A stretch of 64,000 bases of DNA from Clostridiales bacterium. GTDB taxonomy: Bacteria > Bacillota > Clostridia > Saccharofermentanales > Saccharofermentanaceae. Positions 27,659-35,871 of the stretch are shown one piece after another. The notes below the pieces were generated by a model. The model was given only the letters and a program-made list of their open reading frames with translations. It was not told the DNA's origin and did not search any database. Made by a program: the position numbers and the translations under genes. The stretch lies in the NCBI GenBank assembly GCA_017961235.1, contig JAGCXQ010000049.1, positions 1 to 64,000 on the forward strand, in the 5' to 3' direction. Every line of letters starts with the position of its first letter. Position 1 is the first letter of the stretch.

Positions 27659-28882
27659 TTACCCCATCAATTCTTCGATTCGGACTTGCCCGAGCAGAGA
27701 GTCATATTTCTCGATCGGACTGATCAGTTTTCCTATTGATTCGTCAACATTAAGTGCATCGATGATACGAGCTACGAAAGGTGTCATATTTACATCCACA
27801 TACCAGGGCTTCTCGAAAAGCGCCTTCGGACGGTATGTCAGGTTCGTGCAGTAGACCTGTTTAATGATTCCATCGTTATATGCGCGGTCAAAAGGCTCAA
27901 GACCATCGGTAAACAGGCCGAAAGGAGCTGCGCAGAAGATGTTGCCGGCGCCACGTTCATGCATATATGTTGCGGTACGGATCATGGTGTTGCCGGAATT
28001 GATCATATCATCGACGATCAGGATATCCTTTCCTTTCGGGTCATCGCCCAGGAAACGGAAGGATTTGATCGGATGATTGCCTTCATCATCTACCTTCGTG
28101 TAATCACGGTCACGATAGAACATTCCCAGAGGAAGCTCCAGCATGGAAGAGTAGAAAATCGCTCTGGAAACAGCTGTTTCATCAGGGCTTACGATCATCA
28201 TGTTATCTTTGTTGATATGAAGTCCCGGATTCTTGGAGATCAGGGTGCTGATGATCTTATATGCGGATTTCGGCATTTCGATTCCCATCAGAGGAACAGC
28301 ATTGATAATACGGGGATCATGCGGATCAAAGACGATCAGGTTCGCAACTCCGAGATTATACAGGTCTTTCAGCATCTGGGCACAGTCAAGGGACTCTCTT
28401 GTAATGGAGTGGTCCTGACGGCCTTCATACAGGAAAGGCATGATTACATTGATACGGCGGGCTTTGCCACTGACAGCCATGATGATACGGAGAAGATCTC
28501 TGAAATGATCATCCGGGCTCTTAAAGTGCGGCTGTCCGGAAAGTGTGAACTGCTCATCGTGAGAAAGAACATCAGTGATGATATAGATATCATGACCTCT
28601 TACGGTCTGGTTCAGCGATACTTTACCCTCGCCGGTGGCGAAACGGGTGATCGTAGCGGAAATAGTAAAATCCCTACGTAAGTAGCCGGCGCTGTTTACA
28701 TAAGGACTATAGTTGTTTTGCTGCTTAAGAAGCCTTTTTTCGTATAAGATATCATTTACCTGACGGACAAAGGCCTCATTTGAGGTATGGGAAATGATCC
28801 CGATCGGTCCGAAAGGTTCCAAAAGGTAGCCACGATAGTCAAAAGAATCAACAGGACTCGGTGTTGACATATTCTCCGGCAT
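27659..28882 (-). CDS. Ribose-phosphate pyrophosphokinase paralogue, copy 2
   Basis: 407 residues, clearly paralogous to the downstream copy along its length: QTVRGHDIYIITDV, KARRINVIMPFLYEGRQ, ILIVDDMINSGNTM. Two conserved places differ: the signature reads VSPDETAVSRA, losing the Gly pair of SPDxGG, and the flexible catalytic loop reads YRDRDYTKV, changing the Lys of K-R-R. I infer reduced or altered activity or a regulatory subunit, as with mammalian PRPP-synthetase-associated proteins. ATG at complement(28882) sits 5 bases after GGAGG; a GTG at 28894 overlaps that site and is rejected. First gene of a minus-strand operon prs2-prs1-membrane protein-rqcH. Confidence 0.87.
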   Translation of the reverse strand: MPENMSTPSPVDSFDYRGYLLEPFGPIGIISHTSNEAFVRQVNDILYEKRLLKQQNNYSPYVNSAGYLRRDFTISATITRFATGEGKVSLNQTVRGHDIYIITDVLSHDEQFTLSGQPHFKSPDDHFRDLLRIIMAVSGKARRINVIMPFLYEGRQDHSITRESLDCAQMLKDLYNLGVANLIVFDPHDPRIINAVPLMGIEMPKSAYKIISTLISKNPGLHINKDNMMIVSPDETAVSRAIFYSSMLELPLGMFYRDRDYTKVDDEGNHPIKSFRFLGDDPKGKDILIVDDMINSGNTMIRTATYMHERGAGNIFCAAPFGLFTDGLEPFDRAYNDGIIKQVYCTNLTYRPKALFEKPWYVDVNMTPFVARIIDALNVDESIGKLISPIEKYDSLLGQVRIEELMG

Positions 28883-29094
28883 AGAATCCTCCACAAAAGC
28901 AATATAGCAACTCGCTACAGAATTAGTATAACCCTAATCTTTTTATTTTGGTACTGTTATCTTTTGTGAATTATCGGAAAAAAATTCATCGTATATGGGT
29001 AAAATGCATATAAAAATCATTTGCGAATCTGTGCTTTTCTTTTAGAAAAAGCGGACTGTATGGTATTATGTATGAAATATCAGGGAGGAAAAGT
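28883..29094. other. Intergenic region between divergent prs and engB
   Basis: About 210 bp, AT-rich, no gene seen. A TATACT on the minus strand (complement of 28925-28930) may be the prs -10, but no -35 matches at 16-18 bp. The plus-strand half holds the engB promoter listed separately. Confidence 0.5.
29041..29069 (+). promoter_or_regulatory. Putative engB promoter
   Basis: TTTAGA, 17-bp spacer, TATTAT preceded by TGG (extended -10). The position rules out the in-frame ATG at 29068 as the engB start. Confidence 0.5.
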
Positions 29095-29703
29095 ATGAGC
29101 ATACAGTTTCGAAAGACAAATTATTGGGGAGCAGCGGCTGATCTTGCTTCCTGTCCGCCACAGGACCGCCCGGAGATAGTGCTTTCCGGAAAGTCAAATG
29201 TCGGAAAATCATCCCTGATCAATGCGCTGGCCGATAACAGGAAACTGGCAAGAGTCAGCGCCACTCCCGGGAAAACAAGACTTGTCATTTACTTTAATGT
29301 GGACGATAAGCTTTATTTTGCAGACCTTCCGGGATATGGATATGCCAAGGCAGCGAAAGATGTTAAAGAGAAATTCAATAAACTCTGTGATCAGTATTTT
29401 ACCTCGGGACGGAGATTCTCCTTAGTCCTTCACCTTATCGATATCCGGCACGCTCCATCTGCGGATGATGTCCGCATGCTCGAATATATGAATCAGCAGG
29501 AAATCCCTTATTTCCTGGTATTTACGAAGTGCGATAAGCTTTCGAAAGCGCAGATCCGGAAGCAGCTTAATGAATTTGCCAAGATCCTTGATTTCCACGA
29601 AGATGCCAGATGTTATGCAGTTTCTGCGGAAAAGAAGATCGGACTGGATGACCTTCGTAATGGAATCGAAGAATTCTTAAGCGGCGAACTGAATGATCAG
29701 TAA
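29095..29703 (+). CDS. engB: Ribosome biogenesis GTPase EngB (YsxC/YihA)
   Basis: GTPase needed for late 50S subunit assembly. 202 residues. G1 GKSNVGKSS, G2/G3 region TPGKTRLVIYFNV and DLPGYGYAKA, G4 FTKCDKL, G5 YAVSAEKKIG. ATG 29095 follows AGGGAGGAA by 5 bases. Single-gene transcript bounded by its own promoter and a strong terminator. Confidence 0.95.
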   Translation: MSIQFRKTNYWGAAADLASCPPQDRPEIVLSGKSNVGKSSLINALADNRKLARVSATPGKTRLVIYFNVDDKLYFADLPGYGYAKAAKDVKEKFNKLCDQYFTSGRRFSLVLHLIDIRHAPSADDVRMLEYMNQQEIPYFLVFTKCDKLSKAQIRKQLNEFAKILDFHEDARCYAVSAEKKIGLDDLRNGIEEFLSGELNDQ

Positions 29704-29721
29704 ATCGTGCATATTTAGTTA

Positions 29722-29745
29722 AAAACGACGAATCTTCGTCGTTTT
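29722..29745 (+). terminator. Terminator after engB
   Basis: AAAACGACGAA and TTCGTCGTTTT form a perfect 11-bp stem with a two-base gap (in practice a tetraloop). Confidence 0.85.
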
Positions 29746-29752
29746 GCCATCA

Positions 29753-29761
29753 TTTGTCGAA
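29753..29761 (+). promoter_or_regulatory. Spo0A-type box upstream of comEC
   Basis: TTTGTCGAA, a perfect match to the Spo0A box consensus (TTTGTCRAA), 69 bp before the comEC start codon and just after the engB terminator. It sits in a longer stretch shared with the site at 41985. Confidence 0.55.
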
Positions 29762-29829
29762 AAATCATACACCAAGTTTTCTCCAAGACGCGATAGACTC
29801 TCTTTATATTGCGAAAAGGAGTATTCCTG

Positions 29830-32172
29830 ATGAATGATTATTCGCCGGAAATCTTGAAAAGAAGCTCAAACAGAGGATTTTCTGTGTTTAAGTGGCTGGA
29901 TCTTAATGTTTCAGCCGCTCTGATGAGACCATTTATCTGTTTGTTATTCTCCTGCGTGACCGGTGCATATCTCGGATTCTACTGCTCAGACGCTTTGCGC
30001 ACGGTCTCGATCCTCCTTTATAGTGTAATCATTCTTGTTTCATTGACCTGGAGAACACCTGTATTCCGAGAGATCCTTGTGATCTTCATGAGTGTGATCG
30101 GGTTTGCCGTATTTACTACAGCATTCATCATGTGGAAAAGCATACTATCTGATCCACAAACATCCTATTTTCAAGGAAATGCCAAAGTCATATCAGTAAA
30201 TGCGTCTAATGACGGCGTAAAAAGCATACTTCTGAGACTGGAAACAGGTGAGAAGGTGATTCTGAAAACAGATTCAGTATATGACTATGGAGACGAACTT
30301 ACTTTAAGATGCACGCTTAAACCGATTACTTCGCATGGGAATCCGGGCGACTTTGACGTTCGTGCTTATTATTTTCGCAAAGGTATCGTTCGAGAAGCGG
30401 CTTATGCAGAGGTAGTGGATGCTAACTCCGGAAGGTTTTCTTTTATCAATATTGGCTATCGTGTCGGTGCAAGAGTCAGGAGATGCTTTTATAGCATCTG
30501 GCTTAACGCGACAGATGATGATACTGCCGCACTTTTGTCTGCAGTCATCGTAGGAGATGATTCTCATCTGACGAGTGATGTTAAGGAATCATTTAAGAAG
30601 AGTAATTTATCGCATATTCTGGTCGTTTCCGGAGCTCATGTCGGATATTTCTCAGCTACGGTTGGCACTCTTTGTTCGCTCCTATTTAAGAGCAGAAAGA
30701 AAATGATCATGATTGCGTTTTCTCTGATTCTTTTCGGCTTTGTGACCGGATGGGGCGGATCGGCTTCGCGAAGCATATTAACGTACATAATCGTAGGATT
30801 TCTTTCCTTTGAAGAAAGAGCCATTGATCGATTATCCGCCTGTGCGCTCAGTGCTCTGATCATCATGGTTTTAGACCCGTTTGCGGTATTCTCCTGGGGG
30901 ATCCTTCTTTCATTTGGAGCAACATTTTCCATTATGCTATTCCAGCAAAGAGTTTTCCGAAAGGTGAGAAAACGATTTGCCTTTTTCCCCAATGAACTAT
31001 GTACTGCGATCTCATGTTTTGTCTGCGCGCAGATCGGTATGTTGCCGGTGCTTTTCTGCCTGAGTGGAACACTATCGATAAATTCTGTCATTGTTGTTAT
31101 ATTCGCAGGCTTTCCTTCTGAATTGATATGCAGTTTAGGGTTCGTAATTACGGTTATCTGTATGGCTTTGCCTGCAGGAATTCACAGATTGCTGTTTTCA
31201 CCGGTTTTTGGAGAAGTCAGATTACTAAAGAAAATGGCAGATTTCGGAGCGTTGGATAGTTTTGGACGGCTGTATCTGCGCCGTATCCCGATCGTGATAC
31301 TGATAGCGATCGTTTGCTTTTTTCTGTCGCTCCTGATCCATAGTGGGTTAAAAAGGAAGATAGCTCTCTTTTTGTCCATGTGTTCTATTAGCGGCTTTGT
31401 TGCAGGATCAGTGCTTTTCCCTAAGAACCATTCGTATGTGTATTTCCTCGATGTAGGTCAGGGGGATAGTGCGCTCGTTGTCCATAACGGTTATTCTATA
31501 CTGATCGATGGCGGGAATATGGGAAATGGCGAGACGATCCAAAGCGCGATGGATCATCTGGATATTTCCAGGATCGATATAGCCTTTATCTCCCACCTTG
31601 ATACGGATCATATTTCCGGGATCCTGGAACTTTGGCAGAATGAGCGTGTAAATAAGCTGTATGCTTCGTTTTGGGGAGATAGCAGTGAGATGGATCAGCT
31701 TAAGCTCTCTGGTCTTGCTCTTCCTGATGCAGTAGATACTCTTAAAAAGGGAAATAGAATAACGGTAGATCAAGATCTGTACTTTGAGGTGCTCTGGCCG
31801 GAATCTGCTACAGATGGCGGAAATGATGACTCCATGGTCCTGCTTTGTGCTCTTTATGACACCCGTATACTCTTTACCGGGGATATTTCCGAAAATGTTG
31901 AGAAAACACGGGAAATCACCGTACCGGAGCATATTAATGTTCTAAAAGTGGCACATCATGGCAGCAGGTTTTCCACATCAGATATGTTATTAAATAGAAT
32001 GAAAACTGATGCGGCACTTATCAGTGTGGGGTATAATCATTATGGGCATCCATCCAAAGAAGTCCTTGACCGGTTACGGTCACATAAGATCCGCTTCTTT
32101 AGAACAGATGAGCGCGGTTGTGTGGTTTTGAAGGTCACAAAGGATACATGGCAGATGGATTACTACTTCTAA
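29830..32172 (+). CDS. comEC: DNA internalisation protein ComEC/Rec2
   Basis: Membrane channel that takes single-stranded DNA into the cell during transformation. 780 residues: N-terminal membrane helices and an OB-like DUF4131 part, the multi-helix Competence core (from ~residue 220: LLSAVIVGDDSHLTSDVKESFKKSNLSHILVVSGAHVG), and a C-terminal metallo-beta-lactamase domain from ~537 (FLDVGQGDSALV, SHLDTDHISG, LKVAHHGSRFSTS). ATG 29830 follows AAAAGGAG. No other com genes are nearby. Codon use is more AT-rich than in the first 28 kb. Upstream lies a 0A box; no convincing -35/-10 pair is seen. Confidence 0.95.
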   Translation: MNDYSPEILKRSSNRGFSVFKWLDLNVSAALMRPFICLLFSCVTGAYLGFYCSDALRTVSILLYSVIILVSLTWRTPVFREILVIFMSVIGFAVFTTAFIMWKSILSDPQTSYFQGNAKVISVNASNDGVKSILLRLETGEKVILKTDSVYDYGDELTLRCTLKPITSHGNPGDFDVRAYYFRKGIVREAAYAEVVDANSGRFSFINIGYRVGARVRRCFYSIWLNATDDDTAALLSAVIVGDDSHLTSDVKESFKKSNLSHILVVSGAHVGYFSATVGTLCSLLFKSRKKMIMIAFSLILFGFVTGWGGSASRSILTYIIVGFLSFEERAIDRLSACALSALIIMVLDPFAVFSWGILLSFGATFSIMLFQQRVFRKVRKRFAFFPNELCTAISCFVCAQIGMLPVLFCLSGTLSINSVIVVIFAGFPSELICSLGFVITVICMALPAGIHRLLFSPVFGEVRLLKKMADFGALDSFGRLYLRRIPIVILIAIVCFFLSLLIHSGLKRKIALFLSMCSISGFVAGSVLFPKNHSYVYFLDVGQGDSALVVHNGYSILIDGGNMGNGETIQSAMDHLDISRIDIAFISHLDTDHISGILELWQNERVNKLYASFWGDSSEMDQLKLSGLALPDAVDTLKKGNRITVDQDLYFEVLWPESATDGGNDDSMVLLCALYDTRILFTGDISENVEKTREITVPEHINVLKVAHHGSRFSTSDMLLNRMKTDAALISVGYNHYGHPSKEVLDRLRSHKIRFFRTDERGCVVLKVTKDTWQMDYYF

Positions 32173-32185
32173 TGCGAGGATATTT

Positions 32186-33229
32186 ATGGCAAGACAGGAA
32201 AAAAGCAGCAATTGGAAGAATTATGCTGATATTGTTACTGACGTGAAAAATGATACGCCTTCCAGGATCTATCTTTTGTCCGGTGAAGAGAAGTATCTGG
32301 TAGATAAAGCAATTGCTGAAATGAAGAAAAAATGGATCGCGCCCGGAGCGGAAACGCTGGATTTTTATCTAAAAGATCAGGCGAATGCGGATATGCCTCT
32401 TGACGAATTTCAGTCGCTTGCCGGTACCCCGCCATTCCTATCCAGGTATCGAATGACAGTGATCCGTAATACCGGCCTGTTTTCCACAAAAGCACCATCG
32501 CAGCCGGCTGAAGCCGAAAAATGGAAGGCGGCTATCGGTGCTGTTCCTGAATTTGCGCTGGTCGTTTTTGTTGAAGATAAAGTTGATAAGAGAAAAAAGC
32601 AGCTTCTGGATGCGGTTTCCGGTGTTGGAACTCTGGCGGAGTTTAATTATCAGGATGAGGATATGCTGGCCAAATGGATCAAGTCATCTCTGGCAAGAAA
32701 AAATATTGCCATCCCGTCAAACTGTATATCCAGTCTGATCAGCCGTACGGACTCTTCTATGCGGATGATCGAGAACGAAGTCACGAAAATCATGCTGTAT
32801 TGTGAAAATACCAGAGTTCAGCAACTTGATCTGAGCCTTCTGAACCGGCTTTCCATTCCGGATGTCCATGCGTCAGTTTTTAATATGACGGATGCGATCG
32901 GACAGAAACAGCCCGGACGAGCCCTGGAGATATTGAATGATCTGATCATCCTAAAAGAGGCGATCCCGAAGATACGATTAATGATGGCAAGACATATCCG
33001 CCATCTGATCTGTGCCAAGGAAATCGGAAATGCTTCTGAAATCGCTTCGAGACTGAAGGTACACCCTTTTGTAGCGAAAAACCTCGTTTCCCAGTCAAGA
33101 GGGTTTACGATTCAACAGTTGGAGAAGATATACTTCCTGTGCTTTGAGTCAGATCAGTGGGTAAAGACCGGTAAAATGGAGGACCGGATGTCTATGGAAG
33201 TGTTGCTTTCGGCCTGTAGTCAGGTGTGA
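32186..33229 (+). CDS. holA: DNA polymerase III subunit delta
   Basis: Clamp-loader subunit that opens the beta clamp. 347 residues, typical. IYLLSGEEKYLVDKAIAEMKK resembles the N-terminal start of the family, followed by the degenerate AAA+ fold (FALVVFVEDKVDKRKK) and the C-terminal collar (VHASVFNMTDAIGQKQPGRALEIL). holA just downstream of comEC is the usual Firmicutes order. GCGAGGATATTT precedes ATG 32186, 13 bp after comEC. Confidence 0.9.
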   Translation: MARQEKSSNWKNYADIVTDVKNDTPSRIYLLSGEEKYLVDKAIAEMKKKWIAPGAETLDFYLKDQANADMPLDEFQSLAGTPPFLSRYRMTVIRNTGLFSTKAPSQPAEAEKWKAAIGAVPEFALVVFVEDKVDKRKKQLLDAVSGVGTLAEFNYQDEDMLAKWIKSSLARKNIAIPSNCISSLISRTDSSMRMIENEVTKIMLYCENTRVQQLDLSLLNRLSIPDVHASVFNMTDAIGQKQPGRALEILNDLIILKEAIPKIRLMMARHIRHLICAKEIGNASEIASRLKVHPFVAKNLVSQSRGFTIQQLEKIYFLCFESDQWVKTGKMEDRMSMEVLLSACSQV

Positions 33230-33236
33230 TTTATAA

Positions 33237-33265
33237 TTGACGGAAAATAGGAATTAAGATAGAAT
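33237..33265 (+). promoter_or_regulatory. SigA promoter of icd with overlapping inverted repeat
   Basis: TTGACG, 17-bp spacer, TAGAAT. An inverted repeat AAGATA-gaa-TATCTT (33256-33270) covers the -10, a plausible operator site. Confidence 0.75.
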
Positions 33266-33296
33266 ATCTTGGTATTTTAAGAATGCGGAGGATAAG

Positions 33297-34496
33297 ATGA
33301 GCAAAATTCAAATGAAAACGCCACTCGTCGAAATGGATGGCGATGAAATGACACGAATCATCTGGAAGCAGATCAAGGATATCGTCATTGAACCTTTTGT
33401 TGATCTGAAGACGGAATATTTTGATCTGGGACTGCCTCATCGTGATGAAACAGATGATCAGGTTACGATTGACGCAGCGAACCGTGCCGCAGAACTTGGT
33501 GTAGCCGTAAAATGTGCTACGATCACGCCGAATGCACAGCGTATGGATGAGTATCATCTTAAGCAGATGTGGAAGAGCCCGAACGGAACGATCCGTGCTA
33601 TTCTTGATGGTACCGTTTTCCGTGCTCCGATCCTGGTAAAGGGCATTAGTCCTTTTGTTTCCTGCTGGAAGAAGCCGATCACGCTTGCCCGTCATGCTTA
33701 CGGTGATGTGTACCGTGATGTGGAGATGTATGTTTCCGGCAAAGCGACTGCAGAACTTGTAGTCACCTATGAGGACGGAAGAAAAGAAGTTAAGAAGATC
33801 CACGAATTCAAAGGACCGGGTGTAATCGAAGGCATGCATAATCTGGATGCTTCGATCGAAGCTTTTGCCCGTTCATGCTTTATGTATGCCCTTGATATCA
33901 AGCAGGATCTGTGGTTTGCAACCAAGGACACTATCTCTAAAGTATATGATCATCGTTTCAAGGATATTTTCCAGGAAATCTATGATAATGAATTTAAAAC
34001 GAAGTTTGAAGAAGCTGGAATAACCTATTTTTATACGCTCATCGACGATGCGGTTGCTCGTGTGATGCGTTCTGAAGGCGGTATTCTCTGGGCTTGCAAG
34101 AACTATGATGGCGATGTTATGTCCGACATGGTAGCTTCTGCTTGTGGAAGCCTTGCAATGATGACTTCTGTACTTGTTTCTCCTTCCGGAAAGTATGAGT
34201 ACGAAGCTGCTCATGGTACAGTAACCAGACACTATTACCGTTATCTCAAGGGCGAAACGACTTCTACAAACCCGATGGCGACGCTTTTCGCATGGACCGG
34301 TGCTCTTAGAAAGAGAGGTCAGCTGGATGATCTTCCGGATCTTGTGGATTTTGCTGATCGTCTGGAAAAGGCATCGATCGATACGATCGAAGAAGGCGTT
34401 ATTACCGGTGATCTCAATGCGCTGATGGATCACCCGAACAAAAAAGTAGTTGATACAGAGGCATTTCTGCATGCCATTGCTGACAAATTAAACTGA
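33297..34496 (+). CDS. icd: NADP-dependent isocitrate dehydrogenase, eukaryote-type
   Basis: Isocitrate to 2-oxoglutarate, making NADPH and the precursor for glutamate. 399 residues, colinear with the homodimeric class II NADP-IDH of eukaryotes rather than E. coli Icd: [18 protein letters not shown] at the start, [37 protein letters not shown], the [13 protein letters not shown] metal/substrate region and [11 protein letters not shown]. This type is scattered in bacteria (Bifidobacterium, Bacteroidetes, some Clostridia). GCGGAGGAT before ATG 33297. Own promoter; followed by a SEC-C gene after 16 bp. Confidence 0.94.
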   Translation: MSKIQMKTPLVEMDGDEMTRIIWKQIKDIVIEPFVDLKTEYFDLGLPHRDETDDQVTIDAANRAAELGVAVKCATITPNAQRMDEYHLKQMWKSPNGTIRAILDGTVFRAPILVKGISPFVSCWKKPITLARHAYGDVYRDVEMYVSGKATAELVVTYEDGRKEVKKIHEFKGPGVIEGMHNLDASIEAFARSCFMYALDIKQDLWFATKDTISKVYDHRFKDIFQEIYDNEFKTKFEEAGITYFYTLIDDAVARVMRSEGGILWACKNYDGDVMSDMVASACGSLAMMTSVLVSPSGKYEYEAAHGTVTRHYYRYLKGETTSTNPMATLFAWTGALRKRGQLDDLPDLVDFADRLEKASIDTIEEGVITGDLNALMDHPNKKVVDTEAFLHAIADKLN

Positions 34497-34512
34497 TCTG
34501 GAGGATTCTTTT

Positions 34513-35034
34513 ATGAGCTATTTTGAAGACTGGACCAAACATTCTGAGACGGTCGAAAATGAAAACGATTATAAGGCGTATATTTCTAAGTACTACGAAC
34601 TGGAAAAGAATGCATATGATGCTATTCTTACAAAGTATCCGGATAATGAGGATCTTCTCAATGGCAAGGCGATCGAGCTTGCTGAGAAACTGGGCTTCGG
34701 TAAGAGCGAGATGGAGATCTTTGTCGGATTCCTTGAAGGAGTCAGCACAAGTTTGACAGAAGAATATGACTATAAGTCTGTCACAGATGAGTCTGATGTT
34801 TCTTTGAAGATCGACTATGAGAAGCTTTATTACAACATGCGTGATGCGAAGGCTGAGTGGCTGTATTCCCTGAAGAGTTGGAATAATGTTCTTACTGAGG
34901 AGAAAATGCAGGAGATCACGAAGAAGTATCGTGAAGATAATATCGCACATGTCGAGAAGATCGGCAGAAATGATCCGTGTCCGTGCGGAAGCGGCAAAAA
35001 ATATAAGAAGTGCTGCGGTAAGAAAGAGAACTGA
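34513..35034 (+). CDS. SEC-C motif protein
   Basis: 173 residues. About 150 acidic, helical residues of unknown function end in a SEC-C zinc-binding motif, [19 protein letters not shown], nearly the same as the C terminus of SecA in this window. In SecA that motif binds zinc and SecB or ribosome; free-standing SEC-C proteins have no settled role. CTGGAGGATTC before ATG 34513. Reads from the icd transcript. The body contains many Tyr, Glu and Lys and no other motif. Confidence 0.8.
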   Translation: MSYFEDWTKHSETVENENDYKAYISKYYELEKNAYDAILTKYPDNEDLLNGKAIELAEKLGFGKSEMEIFVGFLEGVSTSLTEEYDYKSVTDESDVSLKIDYEKLYYNMRDAKAEWLYSLKSWNNVLTEEKMQEITKKYREDNIAHVEKIGRNDPCPCGSGKKYKKCCGKKEN

Positions 35035-35100
35035 TCTTTTTCTTTATGACAACTTAATATGTTGATATTGGGGCTTATGGCCCGTTAGTATCGGTTTTGA

Positions 35101-35155
35101 CCCGACTATGAGATCGAATTGTATGACATTCAATTCTCATAGTCGGGATTTTTTT
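35101..35155 (+). terminator. Strong terminator (possible attenuator) just before radC
   Basis: CCCGACTATGAGA...ATTG pairs with CAATTCTCATAGTCGGG (17 bp with a small bulge), followed by ATTTTTTT. Only 19 bases separate the T-run from the radC ATG, leaving no room for a promoter in between. Confidence 0.9.
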
Positions 35156-35174
35156 GCGTAAAGGAGGTGAAAAA

Positions 35175-35870
35175 ATGAAAATCAGCGAACTGCATCCATC
35201 TGTAAGACCTTATGAAAGACTTGAATCTTATGGCGCTGAGTCGCTCTCGGATGAAGAACTTCTCGCCATCGTGATTCGAAGCGGAACAAAAGGAAAGTCA
35301 TCAAAAGATATAGCATCCCAGCTTCTATCCAATATAGATAATCCGGACGGCTTGTGCGGCTTATATAAGCTCACTTTAAAAGAACTGGCAGATCAGGAAG
35401 GTGTCGGCAGAGTAAAAGCGATCGTACTGAAGGCTTGCCTTGAACTGGGGAGACGAAGTTATATGAGATACGGATCTCAGAGCAGGATCCGGCTGCTCAC
35501 AAGTGACGTTGCGTCCGGATATTTTGAGGAAAAGATGGCTTTTTTGGAAACAGAAGAGGTACATGTAGCACTTCTTGATAACCAGCAGAGTCTTATATCG
35601 CATCACGTGATATGCAAGGGCAGTGTAAATGGTGTCGGACTTTGTTTCCGCGAGCTTTTCCGTATGGCAGTTAAGGCAAATGCAACAGGTTTGATCCTTG
35701 CACACAATCATCCGAGCGGAGATCCGACTCCGAGTGAAGAAGATATCGAAACGACTTTGAATTTGAAAAAAAGCGGAGAATTGATCGGAATCAGTGTGGT
35801 CGATCACATCATAATCGGCCGGGGTATTTCTTTCAGCATGCTGAAAAATGGATTAATGGAGGAAAAATAA
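35175..35870 (+). CDS. radC: RadC family JAB/MPN-domain protein
   Basis: 231 residues. N-terminal helix-hairpin-helix part (SYGAESLSDEELLAIVIRSGTKGKS, KELADQEGVGRVKA) then the JAMM metalloprotease-like fold with ILAHNHPSGDPTPSEEDI (HxHx7D). The link to DNA repair is historical and doubtful; the biochemical role is unknown. AAAGGAGGTGAAAAA fixes ATG 35175. Classic neighbour of mre genes in Firmicutes. Confidence 0.93.
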   Translation: MKISELHPSVRPYERLESYGAESLSDEELLAIVIRSGTKGKSSKDIASQLLSNIDNPDGLCGLYKLTLKELADQEGVGRVKAIVLKACLELGRRSYMRYGSQSRIRLLTSDVASGYFEEKMAFLETEEVHVALLDNQQSLISHHVICKGSVNGVGLCFRELFRMAVKANATGLILAHNHPSGDPTPSEEDIETTLNLKKSGELIGISVVDHIIIGRGISFSMLKNGLMEEK

Positions 35871-35871
35871 T

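Noticed and set aside
28883..28960. Sigma-A promoter for the prs operon
   Set aside because: A TATACT is present on the minus strand but no -35 lies at 16-18 bp; not strong enough to list as a promoter.
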